From NCBI RefSeq assembly GCF_031846585.1, contig NZ_JAVRHK010000008.1:124001-188000 (forward strand): a DNA stretch of 64,000 bases, given 5' to 3'. Positions 40,758-50,717 of the stretch are shown piece after piece. The stretch's first letter is position 1. Each line of letters starts with the position of its first letter. A program made the position numbers and the translations under genes. This DNA comes from Autumnicola musiva (GTDB lineage Bacteria; Bacteroidota; Bacteroidia; Flavobacteriales; Flavobacteriaceae). Under the pieces are notes generated by a model that did not search any database, had not been told where the DNA came from, and saw only the letters and a program-made list of their open reading frames with translations.

Positions 40758-43691
40758 ATGACTTTGAAAGCAGCTCCGAAAATCCTGTTTTTCAGTGTAC
40801 TTTTTTTCCTATCATTCTTTAACCTAACAGCTCAGCAAACCAGTCCGTTAATAAGTAAAGATTTTACCGCTCAGAAAAAGTGGGTGGACAGCCTTTATAA
40901 TACATTAACCTTAAAGGAAAAAGTAGGGCAGCTGTTTATGGTTGATGTTTTTTCCAGTGGAACTGATGCTGAAATTGATAAAACGAGGAAACTGATTGAA
41001 GAAGAAAAGATAGGTGGTGTCATCTTTTCTAAAGGTGGTCCGTTGAGACAGGCGAGATTAACAAATGAATTTCAGCAAAATACTGAAGTACCGCTGCTCA
41101 TTGGTATGGATGCGGAATGGGGCCTGGCAATGAGACTGGATTCCACTTTTGCACTTCCATGGAATATGACATTGGGCGCCGTACAAAATAATGATCTTAT
41201 TGAAGAGGCAGGTGCAGCAATCTCCCGAAATGCCAAAAGGCTTGGAGTGCATATCAACTTTGCCCCGGTGGTGGATATTAATACCAATCCAGAGAATCCC
41301 ATTATTGGTAACCGCTCCTTTGGGGAGAATAAGAAGAAAGTTGCTAATAAAGCCCTTGCTTTTATGAAAGGAATGCAGCGGGAAGGGATTCTTTCCAGTG
41401 CAAAACATTTTCCGGGCCACGGGGATACCAGTTCAGATTCCCATAAAACCTTACCCACTATTTCTTTCTCAAAAAGGAGGATAGATAGTGTGGAGGTATA
41501 TCCTTACCGAAAGATGATTCAAGAAGGATTATCCAGTGTAATGGTAGCCCATTTAAATGTTCCCTCCCTTGAAAAAGAGAAAGGAGTTCCTTCGTCCCTA
41601 AGTAAAGCTATTGTTACAGATTTGCTTAAAAATGAACTTGACTTCCATGGACTTATTTTTACCGATGCCCTGAACATGAAAGGCGCTTCTAATTATAGCG
41701 AACCGGGAGATATAGATCTTGCCGCTTTTTTGGCGGGTAATGATGTGCTGTTAATTTCTGAAGATGTCCCTGAAGCTTCCCGAAAAATTATTGATGCATA
41801 TAAAGAGGGAACAATTACAGAACAACGCCTTAGCCATTCGGTTAAGAAAATACTCTACGCCAAGTACAAGTCCGGCTTAAACAATTATGAGCCGGTAGAT
41901 ACTACTTATTTATTTGAAGAATTAAACAATATTCGTGATAAGGCCTTATTTGATAAACTGACAGAAAATTCTATTACCGTTCTAAAGAATAATACTGGAA
42001 TTTTACCTGTAAAGAAGCTTGCAGAAAAGAAAATTGCCTATGTGAATTTTGGAGATGGAGACGGGAGCGCTTTTTTGGAGCAGCTTAAAAAATATACTAA
42101 AATTGATTGGGTAAGGGCAAATACTCTTTCTGATTTACAGGAGAAATTAGCTGCCTACGATCAGGTAATCGTGGGATTCCACAAAGCAGATCCAAATCCC
42201 TGGGCCACTTATAGATTTTCTGAAAAAGAGATCGTATGGCTTTATCAGATAGCAAGGCATAATAAAATCACATTAAGCATTTTTGCAAGACCCTATGCCT
42301 TACTTGACATCCCGTCTTTTACTGATATTGAAGCTGTGGTGCTGGGATATCAGAATAATGAAACAGCGCAGCAAAAAGTAGCCCAGGTGCTTTTTGGAGC
42401 TACGGAGGCAAAAGGAAAATTGCCGGTTAGTATCGGTAAAGAATTTCCCGAAGGTACCGGTCTTCGCACAAGAAACTTAAACAGGCTTAGCTACGGTATT
42501 CCTGAAACCGTAGGGATGAATTCGGCGAAACTGGAAAAAATTGACTCTATTATTAATTATGCAATAGCGGAAAAAATGACTCCGGGTGCCCAGATTCTGG
42601 TTGCGCGTAAAGGAAAAGTAATTTATCAGCGCAATTTTGGGTATCAAAAATATGAAGAGAATTTACCGGTAACTGACACTACTGTTTATGACCTGGCATC
42701 ACTCACTAAGATTCTGGCAACCTTACCTTTTATAATGGAACAGGAGGAAAAGGACATTATAAGTTTTGATACTACTCTGGGGGAGTTGATGCCAATTTTC
42801 AGGGGGTCCAATAAAGAAAATATCAGGCTGCAGGATATGCTGATGCATTACGCCCGGCTAAAGGTGTGGATTCCTTTTTACGTTTCAACTCTTGATAAAA
42901 AGACCAGGAAACCTTCAGACGTTTTCTACAATAAAATTCCTGCTGAAGCTTTTCATACCCAGGTGGCAGACCATATGTATATAAGAGATGATGCCCAGGA
43001 TACTATTCTTTCGGTTATACGTGACAGTAGCCTGGAAAGGAAGAAAGAATACAAGTACAGTGATTTGCCTTTTTATATTCTGAAGTATTACCTGGAAGAT
43101 TTCTATAAAACAAATATGCATGCCCTTACCCAGGAAAAATTTTATCGCCCCCTGGGTGCCAATTATACCGGTTACCTGCCTTTAAGCCGCTTCAGCATTG
43201 AGCAAATAGCTCCTACTGAAGAAGATAAGCTTTGGAGGTCACAAACCGTTCATGGTTATGTACATGATCAGGGAGCTGCCATGCAGGGGGGAATTGGCGG
43301 TCATGCCGGTTTATTTAGTAACTCAAATGATGTTGCCAAAATTATGCAGATGTACCTTAATGGTGGCAATTACGGTGGTGAAGAATTTCTGAAGCCGGAA
43401 ACAATCTCAAAATTTAATACCTGCTATTATTGCGATCAGGATGTAAGGCGCGGAGTTGGTTTCGACAAACCCCAATTACATAATGCGGGGCCTACCTGTG
43501 GTTGCGCGTCCCCTGCCAGTTTTGGACATAGCGGGTTTACGGGAACTTTTGCCTGGGCTGACCCGGCGGAAGAAATTATATATGTATTTTTGTCTAACAG
43601 GACATATCCCGATTCCAACAACAGGGAATTGATAAGGAAAGACATCAGGTCTAAAATACAGAAAGTAATTTACGAAGCCATAGATTTCTAG
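40758..43691 (+). CDS. GH3 beta-N-acetylglucosaminidase fused to class C beta-lactamase-like domain
   Basis: 977 residues with a signal peptide (about 1-24). About 40-390 is a NagZ-type GH3 domain: KHFPGHGDTSSDSHKTLP (Asp-His acid/base) and IFTDALNMKGA (Asp nucleophile). About 400-570 is the GH3 C-terminal alpha/beta domain. About 590-975 is a serine beta-lactamase/penicillin-binding fold with SLTK (SxxK), YSD in place of YxN, and HSGFTG near the end. A large insert lies at about 690-800. The two activities suggest simultaneous attack on glycan and peptide of peptidoglycan fragments in the periplasm. This fusion is known in Bacteroidota. Confidence 0.93.
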   Translation: MTLKAAPKILFFSVLFFLSFFNLTAQQTSPLISKDFTAQKKWVDSLYNTLTLKEKVGQLFMVDVFSSGTDAEIDKTRKLIEEEKIGGVIFSKGGPLRQARLTNEFQQNTEVPLLIGMDAEWGLAMRLDSTFALPWNMTLGAVQNNDLIEEAGAAISRNAKRLGVHINFAPVVDINTNPENPIIGNRSFGENKKKVANKALAFMKGMQREGILSSAKHFPGHGDTSSDSHKTLPTISFSKRRIDSVEVYPYRKMIQEGLSSVMVAHLNVPSLEKEKGVPSSLSKAIVTDLLKNELDFHGLIFTDALNMKGASNYSEPGDIDLAAFLAGNDVLLISEDVPEASRKIIDAYKEGTITEQRLSHSVKKILYAKYKSGLNNYEPVDTTYLFEELNNIRDKALFDKLTENSITVLKNNTGILPVKKLAEKKIAYVNFGDGDGSAFLEQLKKYTKIDWVRANTLSDLQEKLAAYDQVIVGFHKADPNPWATYRFSEKEIVWLYQIARHNKITLSIFARPYALLDIPSFTDIEAVVLGYQNNETAQQKVAQVLFGATEAKGKLPVSIGKEFPEGTGLRTRNLNRLSYGIPETVGMNSAKLEKIDSIINYAIAEKMTPGAQILVARKGKVIYQRNFGYQKYEENLPVTDTTVYDLASLTKILATLPFIMEQEEKDIISFDTTLGELMPIFRGSNKENIRLQDMLMHYARLKVWIPFYVSTLDKKTRKPSDVFYNKIPAEAFHTQVADHMYIRDDAQDTILSVIRDSSLERKKEYKYSDLPFYILKYYLEDFYKTNMHALTQEKFYRPLGANYTGYLPLSRFSIEQIAPTEEDKLWRSQTVHGYVHDQGAAMQGGIGGHAGLFSNSNDVAKIMQMYLNGGNYGGEEFLKPETISKFNTCYYCDQDVRRGVGFDKPQLHNAGPTCGCASPASFGHSGFTGTFAWADPAEEIIYVFLSNRTYPDSNNRELIRKDIRSKIQKVIYEAIDF

Positions 43692-43742
43692 ATGACTTAA
43701 AAGTGAGTTTTTGGTCTCAGGTCCTTTTAAAGAAATGAATAA

Positions 43743-44873
43743 ATGAAAATTGCTATTGTTTGTTACCCCACCTTTGGTGGAAGTGGGGTGGTAGCCACTG
43801 AACTTGGGCTGGCGCTCTCCAGAAGAGGCCATGAAATCCACTTTATAACCTATAAACAACCGGTAAGGTTGGATCAGCTCTCCAGTAATGTACGTTTTCA
43901 TGAAGTGCATGTGCCGGAATATCCTCTTTTTCATTATCAGCCTTATGAATTGGCGCTTAGCAGTAAACTGGTAAACATGGTAAAGCTGCATGGAATAGAA
44001 CTTTTGCATGTGCACTATGCCATTCCTCATGCCTATGCCGGTTATATGGCTAAGAAAATGCTGGAAGAAGAAGGCATTTTTATTCCAATGGTTACTACTT
44101 TACACGGTACAGATATTACTCTTGTTGGCCGCCATCCTTTTTATAAACCTGCAGTAAAATTCAGTATAAACAGCAGTGATGTGGTAACATCAGTGTCACA
44201 AAGTCTTAAAGAAGACACCCTTGATTCTTTCAATATTACCAAAGAGATCCAGGTGGTGCCTAATTTTATAGATGTAAGCAAGTACAAGCGAAAATCTTTT
44301 ACTGATTGCCAGCGTGAAATGATGGCTGCTGAAGATGAAAAGATTATAACCCATGTGAGTAATTTCAGGAAAGTAAAGCGAATTGATGATGTGGTGAGGA
44401 TTTTCTATGAAATTCAGAAGAAAATTAAATCCAGATTAATGATGGTGGGGGAAGGTCCTGAAAAAGAAATGGCAGAAGAAATGGTAAAGGATCTGGAAAT
44501 TCAGGATAAGGTTCTGTTCCTTGGAGAAAGCCATGAGATTGATAAAATCCTATGTTTTTCAGATTTGTTTCTTTTACCTTCGGAAAAGGAAAGTTTTGGT
44601 TTGGCAGCGCTAGAGGCTATGGTTAACAGAGTTCCTGTTATTTCCACCAATACCGGTGGCCTTCCTGAAGTTAATATTGATGGAGTTTCCGGATTTTTGA
44701 ATAATGTTGGTGATGTAAAACAAATGGCTGAAAATGCAATTTTTATACTTGAAGATAAAGAACGGCTTCAGCAATTTAAGAATAATGCACGTCAGGAAGC
44801 CGAAAAATTTGATATCAGTGTGGTTGTTCCACAATATGAAGCATTATACCAAAACCTATTGGAAAAAGTTTAA
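43743..44873 (+). CDS. bshA: N-acetyl-alpha-D-glucosaminyl L-malate synthase (bacillithiol pathway)
   Basis: 376-residue GT4 glycosyltransferase. The N-terminal YPTFGGSGVVATELG, the LLHVHYAIPHAYAGYMAKKM segment and TTLHGTDITLVGRHP are diagnostic of BshA. The donor site EKESFGLAALEAM (E-x7-E) and TNTGGLPEV complete it. It joins GlcNAc from UDP-GlcNAc to L-malate, the first step of bacillithiol synthesis. It lies 51 bp after the GH3 fusion on the same strand. bshB and bshC are not in the window. Confidence 0.94.
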   Translation: MKIAIVCYPTFGGSGVVATELGLALSRRGHEIHFITYKQPVRLDQLSSNVRFHEVHVPEYPLFHYQPYELALSSKLVNMVKLHGIELLHVHYAIPHAYAGYMAKKMLEEEGIFIPMVTTLHGTDITLVGRHPFYKPAVKFSINSSDVVTSVSQSLKEDTLDSFNITKEIQVVPNFIDVSKYKRKSFTDCQREMMAAEDEKIITHVSNFRKVKRIDDVVRIFYEIQKKIKSRLMMVGEGPEKEMAEEMVKDLEIQDKVLFLGESHEIDKILCFSDLFLLPSEKESFGLAALEAMVNRVPVISTNTGGLPEVNIDGVSGFLNNVGDVKQMAENAIFILEDKERLQQFKNNARQEAEKFDISVVVPQYEALYQNLLEKV

Positions 44874-44892
44874 AATCAGATATTTCAACAAT

Positions 44893-44924
44893 AAAAAAGT
44901 GGGAGCAAAAACTCCCACTTTTTT
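44893..44924 (+). terminator. Bidirectional intrinsic terminator after bshA
   Basis: AAAAAAGTGGGAG and CTCCCACTTTTTT form a perfect 13-bp stem with a 6-base loop. With A and T runs on both flanks it can stop bshA transcription and also the convergent outer-membrane protein transcript. Confidence 0.93.
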
Positions 44925-44989
44925 ATTGATTTTCAACTCTCATTAAGTTTTAATTCTTCGGGGTTGACCGAAGTTTTTGATTATTTTAC

Positions 44990-45496
44990 TTAAAACTGAT
45001 ATCTCACACTTACAGCGATATCCGGTGTGAAATCATCAAAATAATCATAACTGCTCAGGCTAATTTCAGGACGAAGGTCCAGGGAAACCATAAGTGGAAT
45101 ATCAAAATTATATTCAATTCCCACATCACCGGCTATTGCAAAAAAAGCTCCTTCGTCAGCTTCAACTCCTTCATAATCTCTTTCATCAGAAACTCCGCCA
45201 ATACCTGCACCTGCTCCGGCATACCAGTTAAAATCACCTTCAATATTCCAAACCCACTGGTAAAGTCCCACTACTTTAAAGGCACTAAACTGGTCGCTGT
45301 CGTTTCTCCAACCCAGGTCTACCTCCAGGCGGTTATTTTCCATTCCCAATGCTCTCTGGTATGAAACTTCAGCACCAAATCCGCCACCGCCTCCAAGGCG
45401 CAAACCAATAGCGTTATCTGATATTTCCTGTGCTTTTGCTCCAGTGAAAAATGCTGCACCAATACTTAGGGCTGCGAGTAAAAATAACTTTTTCAT
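44990..45496 (-). CDS. Small outer-membrane beta-barrel protein (OmpA/OprF-like N-terminal barrel)
   Basis: 168 residues from the ATG at 45496, where a classical signal peptide (KKLFLLAALSIGAAFF...AKAQE) begins. Earlier in-frame ATGs at 45568 and 45559 would precede the promoter or leader. The mature part alternates polar and hydrophobic residues, has the glycine patch LRLGGGGGFGAEVSYQRAL, and ends in SVRYQF, the aromatic-terminal signature for BAM recognition. Function is unknown. It is probably a structural or porin-like barrel. It has its own promoter. Confidence 0.85.
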   Translation of the reverse strand: MKKLFLLAALSIGAAFFTGAKAQEISDNAIGLRLGGGGGFGAEVSYQRALGMENNRLEVDLGWRNDSDQFSAFKVVGLYQWVWNIEGDFNWYAGAGAGIGGVSDERDYEGVEADEGAFFAIAGDVGIEYNFDIPLMVSLDLRPEISLSSYDYFDDFTPDIAVSVRYQF

Positions 45497-45523
45497 TCTC
45501 TGTAATTTTTCTTGTTTGTTTGA

Positions 45524-45552
45524 CAAATTTAAATGATCAATTATAAGGCAAA
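45524..45552 (-). promoter_or_regulatory. Promoter of the outer-membrane protein gene
   Basis: On the minus strand TTTG (45552-45549), a 17-base spacer and TAAATTTG (45531-45524) match the consensus, ending 28 bp before the ATG at 45496. This supports the shorter start. Confidence 0.6.
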
Positions 45553-45638
45553 CGTGCATATGCGCCAATCTATTGTTAATAATGATTAAAAATGTGTTAA
45601 GCAGATTCAGATGAAATCCTTAATTTTAGAATTTTATT

Positions 45639-48557
45639 ATGATGAAAGATTTAGAGGCCCTGGCCCAGAACCTAGAAGGAGAACTTTTTTATGATAATTT
45701 GTGGCGTTCTATTTATGCCACAGATGCATCTGTTTATCGTGAATTGCCCCTTGCAGTATGTTATCCTAAAAATGAAAAGGATCTGAAAATCCTTATCAAT
45801 TATGCTGCTCAGCAAGGCACTTCGCTTATACCCAGAACCGCCGGCACTTCACTGGCCGGGCAATGTGTGGGAACTGGGATAGTGGTAGATGTTTCCAGGT
45901 ATTTCACAAAGATTTTGGAAATAAATACTGAAAATAAAACTGTAAGGCTACAGCCGGGAGTAATCCGGGATGATTTAAACAGGATATTAAAGGAGCACGG
46001 TTTGTTTTTTGGTCCTAATACCTCTACATCCAATCGCTGTATGATTGGTGGAATGGTTGGAAATAACTCCAGCGGAACCACTTCGATTAAATATGGAACT
46101 ACCCGGGAAAAAGTTATCTCCTTGAAAACTATTCTGAGTGATGGCAGCAATGCAGAATTCAATTATATTTCCAATTTGGCCTTTGGTGAAAAACTTCAGC
46201 AGCAAAACCTGGAAGGAAAAATTTACAGGGAGATAAAAGATAAACTGTCTTCAGAAGAAAACCAGAAGGAAATAAAAGAAAAGTTTCCTCCACGGGAAAT
46301 GCACCGCAGGAATACCGGATACGCTATAGATGATCTCTTATACACCCAGGTTTTTGATGTGAATAATGAAGAGGAATTCAACATGGCGAAATTTCTTGCC
46401 GGGAGTGAGGGTACCTTGGCCTTTACAACAGAAATAACTTTGCAACTGGACACCTTACCGCCTCCCAAAGCTTCTATGGTTGCTGCACATTATACTTCCG
46501 TTGAAGCTTGCCTGCAGGCTGTTGTCCCGGCGATGCAACATCCTTTATTCACCTGTGAAATGATGGATAAGACCATTCTGGACTGTACCAAGCAGAATTT
46601 GAAATATAAGGAAAACAGGTTTTTTATAGAGGGAGATCCTAAAGCTATTCTAATGCTTGAACTAAGGGCGAATAGTGAAGAAGAATTACAGAAGCAAACT
46701 AAAGAACTTCTCAATACAATGGAATCTTCCGGCCTTGGTTATGCTTTCCCTGTTCTTTTTGGAGAGCAGATTGAGCTGGCGCTGGAGCTGCGTAAAGCAG
46801 GATTGGGACTCTTGGGTAATATAGCCGGAGATCGCAAAGCTGTAGCCTGTATAGAAGATACGGCTGTGGCACTTCCTTACCTGTCTTCTTATATAAATGA
46901 TTTTACAGAGGTAATGAGTAAGTATAAGCAGGATGCGGTATATTATGCACATGCCGGGGCAGGAGAACTACATCTAAGGCCCATCCTGGATTTAAAGAAA
47001 TCTGAAGATGTAAAACTGTTTCGCAGTATTACTGAAGATGTGGCAAAACTGGTTAAAAAGTACAATGGCTCCATGAGTGGAGAGCATGGTGACGGCAGAG
47101 TAAGGGCTGAGTTTATTGAATATATGATTGGCTCAAAAAATTATCAGATTTTGAAGGAGCTGAAGTTAACATTTGATCCGCAAAATATTTTTAATCCCGG
47201 TAAAATTATAGATGCCGCACCAATGGATACTTCTTTTAGATATGAAGTAGATAGGAAAGAACCTGAAATTGAAACCTTAATGGATTTTTCCGAATCTCAG
47301 GGTATTTTACGTTTATCTGAACAATGTAATGGTAGTGGAGATTGCCGAAAATCTTCAGAATCCGGGGGAACTATGTGCCCAAGTTACAGGGCTACTAAAA
47401 ATGAAAAAGACACCACCCGTGCCAGGGCAAATGCTTTAAGAGAATTTCTGACCAATTCAGAAAAAAAGAACCGCTTTAATAACGACGAATTAAAAGAAGT
47501 TTTTGATTTATGTATAAGTTGTAAAGGCTGTAAAAGTGAATGCCCTTCAAGTGTAGATGTTGCCGCCCTAAAAGCTGAATTTCAATACCAGTACCAGAAG
47601 GAAAACGGCTTTACCCGTAGAAATAAAATGTTCGTTAATAATGCCAAAATGAACCGCCTTGGTTCCAAAGCACCTGGTGTAACCAACTTTTTCTTCCGGA
47701 ATAAAATTACTTCCGGAGTGGCAAAAAAGACTTTAGGAATAGCAAGTGAGCGGAGTCTTCCCCAGTTGGCAAAAGAGACGGTATGGAATTACTTTAAAAA
47801 TAACAGGAATCGCCTGAAGGTCGAAAAACCAATAAAGACCGTTTATCTCTTCAATGATGAATTTACAAATTATCTTGATGCCCCAATTGGGATTGATGCC
47901 CTAGAGCTACTCTCAAAACTGCGTTACCAGGTTGAGTTGGTGGAACATGGCGAAAGTGGCCGCAGCCATCTTTCCAAAGGCTTTCTGAAAGAGGCTAAAA
48001 TTTTGGCAAATAATAATATAAATGTTTTCAAAAAACTGATCTCTTTAGAAACTCCGCTTATTGGAATTGAGCCATCTGCTATTTTAAGTTTCCGGGATGA
48101 GTATCACCGTTTAGCAGAAAATAAAGAAGATGCAGAAGCACTTGCAAAAAATTGTTTTCTCATTGAAGAATTTTTAAAACAGGAAATTTCGCTGGGAAAT
48201 ATAAAAGCATCTTCTTTCACTTCAGAAGCAAAAGAAATCAAGATACACGGGCATTGTCATCAAAAAGCACTTTCAAATACCTCATATACTTTTACCGTTC
48301 TTAATTTTCCGGAAAACTTTAAGGTTACTATTATTCCTTCGGGATGTTGTGGTATGGCAGGTTCTTTTGGTTATGAAAAAGAGCATTATGAAGTGAGCAT
48401 GAGCATTGGAGAACAAACTTTGTTTCCTGCCGTTAGAAAAGCGCCTGAAGATACCATTATAGCCGCTAATGGTACCAGTTGCAGGCATCAGATAAAAGAT
48501 GGTACCAAAAGAGAGGCTATGCACCCTGTAAGTATCTTAAGAAATGCTTTAAGATAA
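45639..48557 (+). CDS. Fused FAD-linked dehydrogenase and Fe-S protein (GlcD-GlcF/YdiJ-like)
   Basis: 972 residues. About 15-235 is a PCMH-type FAD-binding domain (RTAGTSLAGQC and IGGMVGNNSSGTTSIKYG). About 260-530 is the FAD-linked oxidase C-terminal domain (SGEHGDGRVRAEF). After 560 come two 4Fe-4S motifs, CNGSGDC...CPSYRATK and CISCKGCKSECPS, and a final CCG-type domain (HGHCHQKAL and PSGCCGMAGSFGYE). Such proteins oxidise D-2-hydroxy acids such as D-lactate, D-2-hydroxyglutarate or glycolate. Which one is not decided here. The start may be this ATG or the next codon. Confidence 0.92.
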   Translation: MMKDLEALAQNLEGELFYDNLWRSIYATDASVYRELPLAVCYPKNEKDLKILINYAAQQGTSLIPRTAGTSLAGQCVGTGIVVDVSRYFTKILEINTENKTVRLQPGVIRDDLNRILKEHGLFFGPNTSTSNRCMIGGMVGNNSSGTTSIKYGTTREKVISLKTILSDGSNAEFNYISNLAFGEKLQQQNLEGKIYREIKDKLSSEENQKEIKEKFPPREMHRRNTGYAIDDLLYTQVFDVNNEEEFNMAKFLAGSEGTLAFTTEITLQLDTLPPPKASMVAAHYTSVEACLQAVVPAMQHPLFTCEMMDKTILDCTKQNLKYKENRFFIEGDPKAILMLELRANSEEELQKQTKELLNTMESSGLGYAFPVLFGEQIELALELRKAGLGLLGNIAGDRKAVACIEDTAVALPYLSSYINDFTEVMSKYKQDAVYYAHAGAGELHLRPILDLKKSEDVKLFRSITEDVAKLVKKYNGSMSGEHGDGRVRAEFIEYMIGSKNYQILKELKLTFDPQNIFNPGKIIDAAPMDTSFRYEVDRKEPEIETLMDFSESQGILRLSEQCNGSGDCRKSSESGGTMCPSYRATKNEKDTTRARANALREFLTNSEKKNRFNNDELKEVFDLCISCKGCKSECPSSVDVAALKAEFQYQYQKENGFTRRNKMFVNNAKMNRLGSKAPGVTNFFFRNKITSGVAKKTLGIASERSLPQLAKETVWNYFKNNRNRLKVEKPIKTVYLFNDEFTNYLDAPIGIDALELLSKLRYQVELVEHGESGRSHLSKGFLKEAKILANNNINVFKKLISLETPLIGIEPSAILSFRDEYHRLAENKEDAEALAKNCFLIEEFLKQEISLGNIKASSFTSEAKEIKIHGHCHQKALSNTSYTFTVLNFPENFKVTIIPSGCCGMAGSFGYEKEHYEVSMSIGEQTLFPAVRKAPEDTIIAANGTSCRHQIKDGTKREAMHPVSILRNALR

Positions 48558-48618
48558 TAAGCCGAAGATTAACAAAACATTGTTAGCTTCATTAAAAAAA
48601 CGGGCACAATTTTATTTT

Positions 48619-48626
48619 TATATTTG
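48619..48626 (+). promoter_or_regulatory. -7 box for the histidine kinase gene
   Basis: TATATTTG matches TAnnTTTG and lies 18 bp before the ATG at 48645. It overlaps an alternative TTG start at 48624, which argues for the ATG. Confidence 0.5.
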
Positions 48627-48644
48627 GAGCGTAATCCCCTTTAT

Positions 48645-50195
48645 ATGGAAAACGATTCCAGGACAGATCATAAAAGTGATACTACAGAAAATCTAAAGGC
48701 TGAAATAAAAAGGCTGCACTCTCTTCTTGATCATGAAAAGGAAGTAAATAACCGGTATAAAGATATTGTGCATTCTTCCCCATCTTTAATAGCTTTTCTT
48801 AAAGGGGAAGAACTAGTTATTGATATAGCAAATAAAGCCATATTGGATAATTGGGGAAAAGGGGATGCTATAATTGGGAAACCATTAATGAAAGCTATTC
48901 CGGAACTTGAAGGACAGGGGTTTTATGAATTATTAATGAAGGTGTATCATACAGGAGAAGTGGTACAGGCTTATGAAATGCCGGGAACCCATTTAGTAAA
49001 TGGAGTAAAGAAACTGGATTATTTCGATTTTTTTTATCAGCCACAAAGGAACCTGCAGGGAAAAATTGAAGGAGTAGGTATAATTGCCACTAATGTTTCC
49101 GCTCAGGCAGAACTTCATAATCAGCTAAAAGAAAGTGAACTTAAGCTCAGGCAGCTCATAGATTTTATGCCTCACAAAATTACAATTGCAGATACTTCAG
49201 GAAATTCTTATTACTTTAACAGGAGCTGGCAGGAATATACCGGCTTATCTATGGCAGATCTGGTTAAGCAGGACAGGTCTAAATATGTGCATCCAAAGGA
49301 AAAGGAGTATGTAAAGAACTGTGTAAAACAAGCTTTAACTACAGGTGAAGACCTGGAGCTGGAAATGCGTATTCTGGATAAGAATGGAAACTATAAATGG
49401 CACCTCACCCGGGGTATTGCTTTAAGGGATAAAGTCGGGAAAATTATTAACTGGGTAAGTTCCAGTACAGAAATCCAGAAGCTTAAAGAGGATGAAAGAA
49501 AAAAAGAAAATTTTCTGAAATTGGTTAGTCATGAATTAAAAACACCTGTAACTTCCATTAAAGGTTACACTCAATTATTAACTTCTATTCTGGCTAAAAA
49601 TAAAGAAGCTAAAGTTAAAAATATACCAATGTCTGCTTACCTTGGAAGAATTGAAAATCAGGTGGAGCGTCAAATAAGATTAATCTCTGAAATTCTGGAC
49701 CTTTCAAGAATTGAAGAGAATGAACTGGAATTTAACAAGCAGGAATTTGTTCTTAATGAACTTATTGAGGAAACAGTCCAGGATATACGTCATTCAAATA
49801 TTGAGTCAACATCTATAATAATTTCCAATTCACTAAATTGTAATGTGCTGGCAGATCGTGGAAGGATAGGTCAGGTGCTGGTTAATATTATTACAAATGC
49901 TATTAAATATTCTCCTGATAAAAAGGAAATATTTATTAATATTGAAAAGGAAAAAGAAAATTTTGTTTCCATAAAAGTAAAAGACAGCGGAATTGGAATT
50001 AATGAAAATGAACTCGCGAAAATATTCCAGCGCTTTTATCGTGTGGGAGCACAAAATGAAGGCACCTATGCAGGATTTGGAATAGGTCTCTTCCTTTCCA
50101 ATGAAATAATAAAACGCCACGGAGGCTCTATAAATGTGGAAAGCACCTTTGGTGAAGGTTCAGAATTTACAATTTCTTTACCTTATATAAATTAG
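48645..50195 (+). CDS. Cytosolic PAS-domain sensor histidine kinase
   Basis: 516 residues from the ATG at 48645. A short N-terminal coiled coil (about 10-35) leads into two PAS domains (about 40-150 and 165-285; the second has SYYFNRSWQEYTGLS and the PAC-like YKWHLTRGIALRD). HisKA follows with phospho-His in LVSHELKTPVTSIKGY, then HATPase with NIITNAIKYSPD (N box), DSGIGINENE (G1), FQRFY (F box) and GFGIGLFLS (G2). There are no membrane spans, so the signal is sensed in the cytoplasm. The partner receiver starts 5 bp downstream. Confidence 0.94.
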   Translation: MENDSRTDHKSDTTENLKAEIKRLHSLLDHEKEVNNRYKDIVHSSPSLIAFLKGEELVIDIANKAILDNWGKGDAIIGKPLMKAIPELEGQGFYELLMKVYHTGEVVQAYEMPGTHLVNGVKKLDYFDFFYQPQRNLQGKIEGVGIIATNVSAQAELHNQLKESELKLRQLIDFMPHKITIADTSGNSYYFNRSWQEYTGLSMADLVKQDRSKYVHPKEKEYVKNCVKQALTTGEDLELEMRILDKNGNYKWHLTRGIALRDKVGKIINWVSSSTEIQKLKEDERKKENFLKLVSHELKTPVTSIKGYTQLLTSILAKNKEAKVKNIPMSAYLGRIENQVERQIRLISEILDLSRIEENELEFNKQEFVLNELIEETVQDIRHSNIESTSIIISNSLNCNVLADRGRIGQVLVNIITNAIKYSPDKKEIFINIEKEKENFVSIKVKDSGIGINENELAKIFQRFYRVGAQNEGTYAGFGIGLFLSNEIIKRHGGSINVESTFGEGSEFTISLPYIN

Positions 50196-50200
50196 AAACA

Positions 50201-50578
50201 ATGGCCAGAATTTTAGTAGTAGACGATGATATGTCCATAGGTTATATGATAAGAGATATCCTCGAATTTAAAAACCATGATGTAACATTGTCCCAGAAAC
50301 CTTTGGAAACCAAACAGAACGTAATCAATAACGATATAGAACTTGTTTTGCTGGATAAACTTATCTCAGGGGTAGATGGCACAGATGTTTGCAGTGAATT
50401 AAAAAAGGATGAGAAAGTGGCTCATATCCCTGTGGTAATGATGTCTGCTCTTCATAATGCCGATGAAATTTGTAAAAATGCAGGGGCTGTAGATTTCATT
50501 GCAAAACCTTTTGATATGGCTACTTTGCTAACCCGGATTGACGAAGTTTTAGCGGCTAACTCTAATAATGAAAAATGA
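50201..50578 (+). CDS. Single-domain response regulator (CheY-like receiver)
   Basis: 125 residues consisting only of a receiver domain. It has the acidic pair in VVDDDMS, the phospho-Asp in VLLDKLISGVDG, the switch Ser in VVMMSALH, and the conserved Lys in FIAKPFD. It has no output domain, so it must act by binding a partner or within a phosphorelay. It is translationally close to the PAS kinase (5 bp) and forms a two-gene unit with it. Many flavobacterial single receivers have no known target. Confidence 0.93.
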   Translation: MARILVVDDDMSIGYMIRDILEFKNHDVTLSQKPLETKQNVINNDIELVLLDKLISGVDGTDVCSELKKDEKVAHIPVVMMSALHNADEICKNAGAVDFIAKPFDMATLLTRIDEVLAANSNNEK

Positions 50579-50694
50579 ATAGTCATACTTTGCTGAAAGA
50601 GTAAAACCATAAATTTTACAGGCTTCACCTTTTTTTACCTTTTGTTATCTGCACATTAAATGAAATTAGCCTTTTAAAAGTGAGGCTAAAAATT

Positions 50695-50702
50695 TACATT
50701 TG
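50695..50702 (+). promoter_or_regulatory. -7 box for aroC
   Basis: TACATTTG matches TAnnTTTG and ends 15 bp before the ATG at 50718. The TTG within it (50700) is therefore unlikely as a start. Confidence 0.5.
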
Positions 50703-50717
50703 CTCAAAACGATAACT

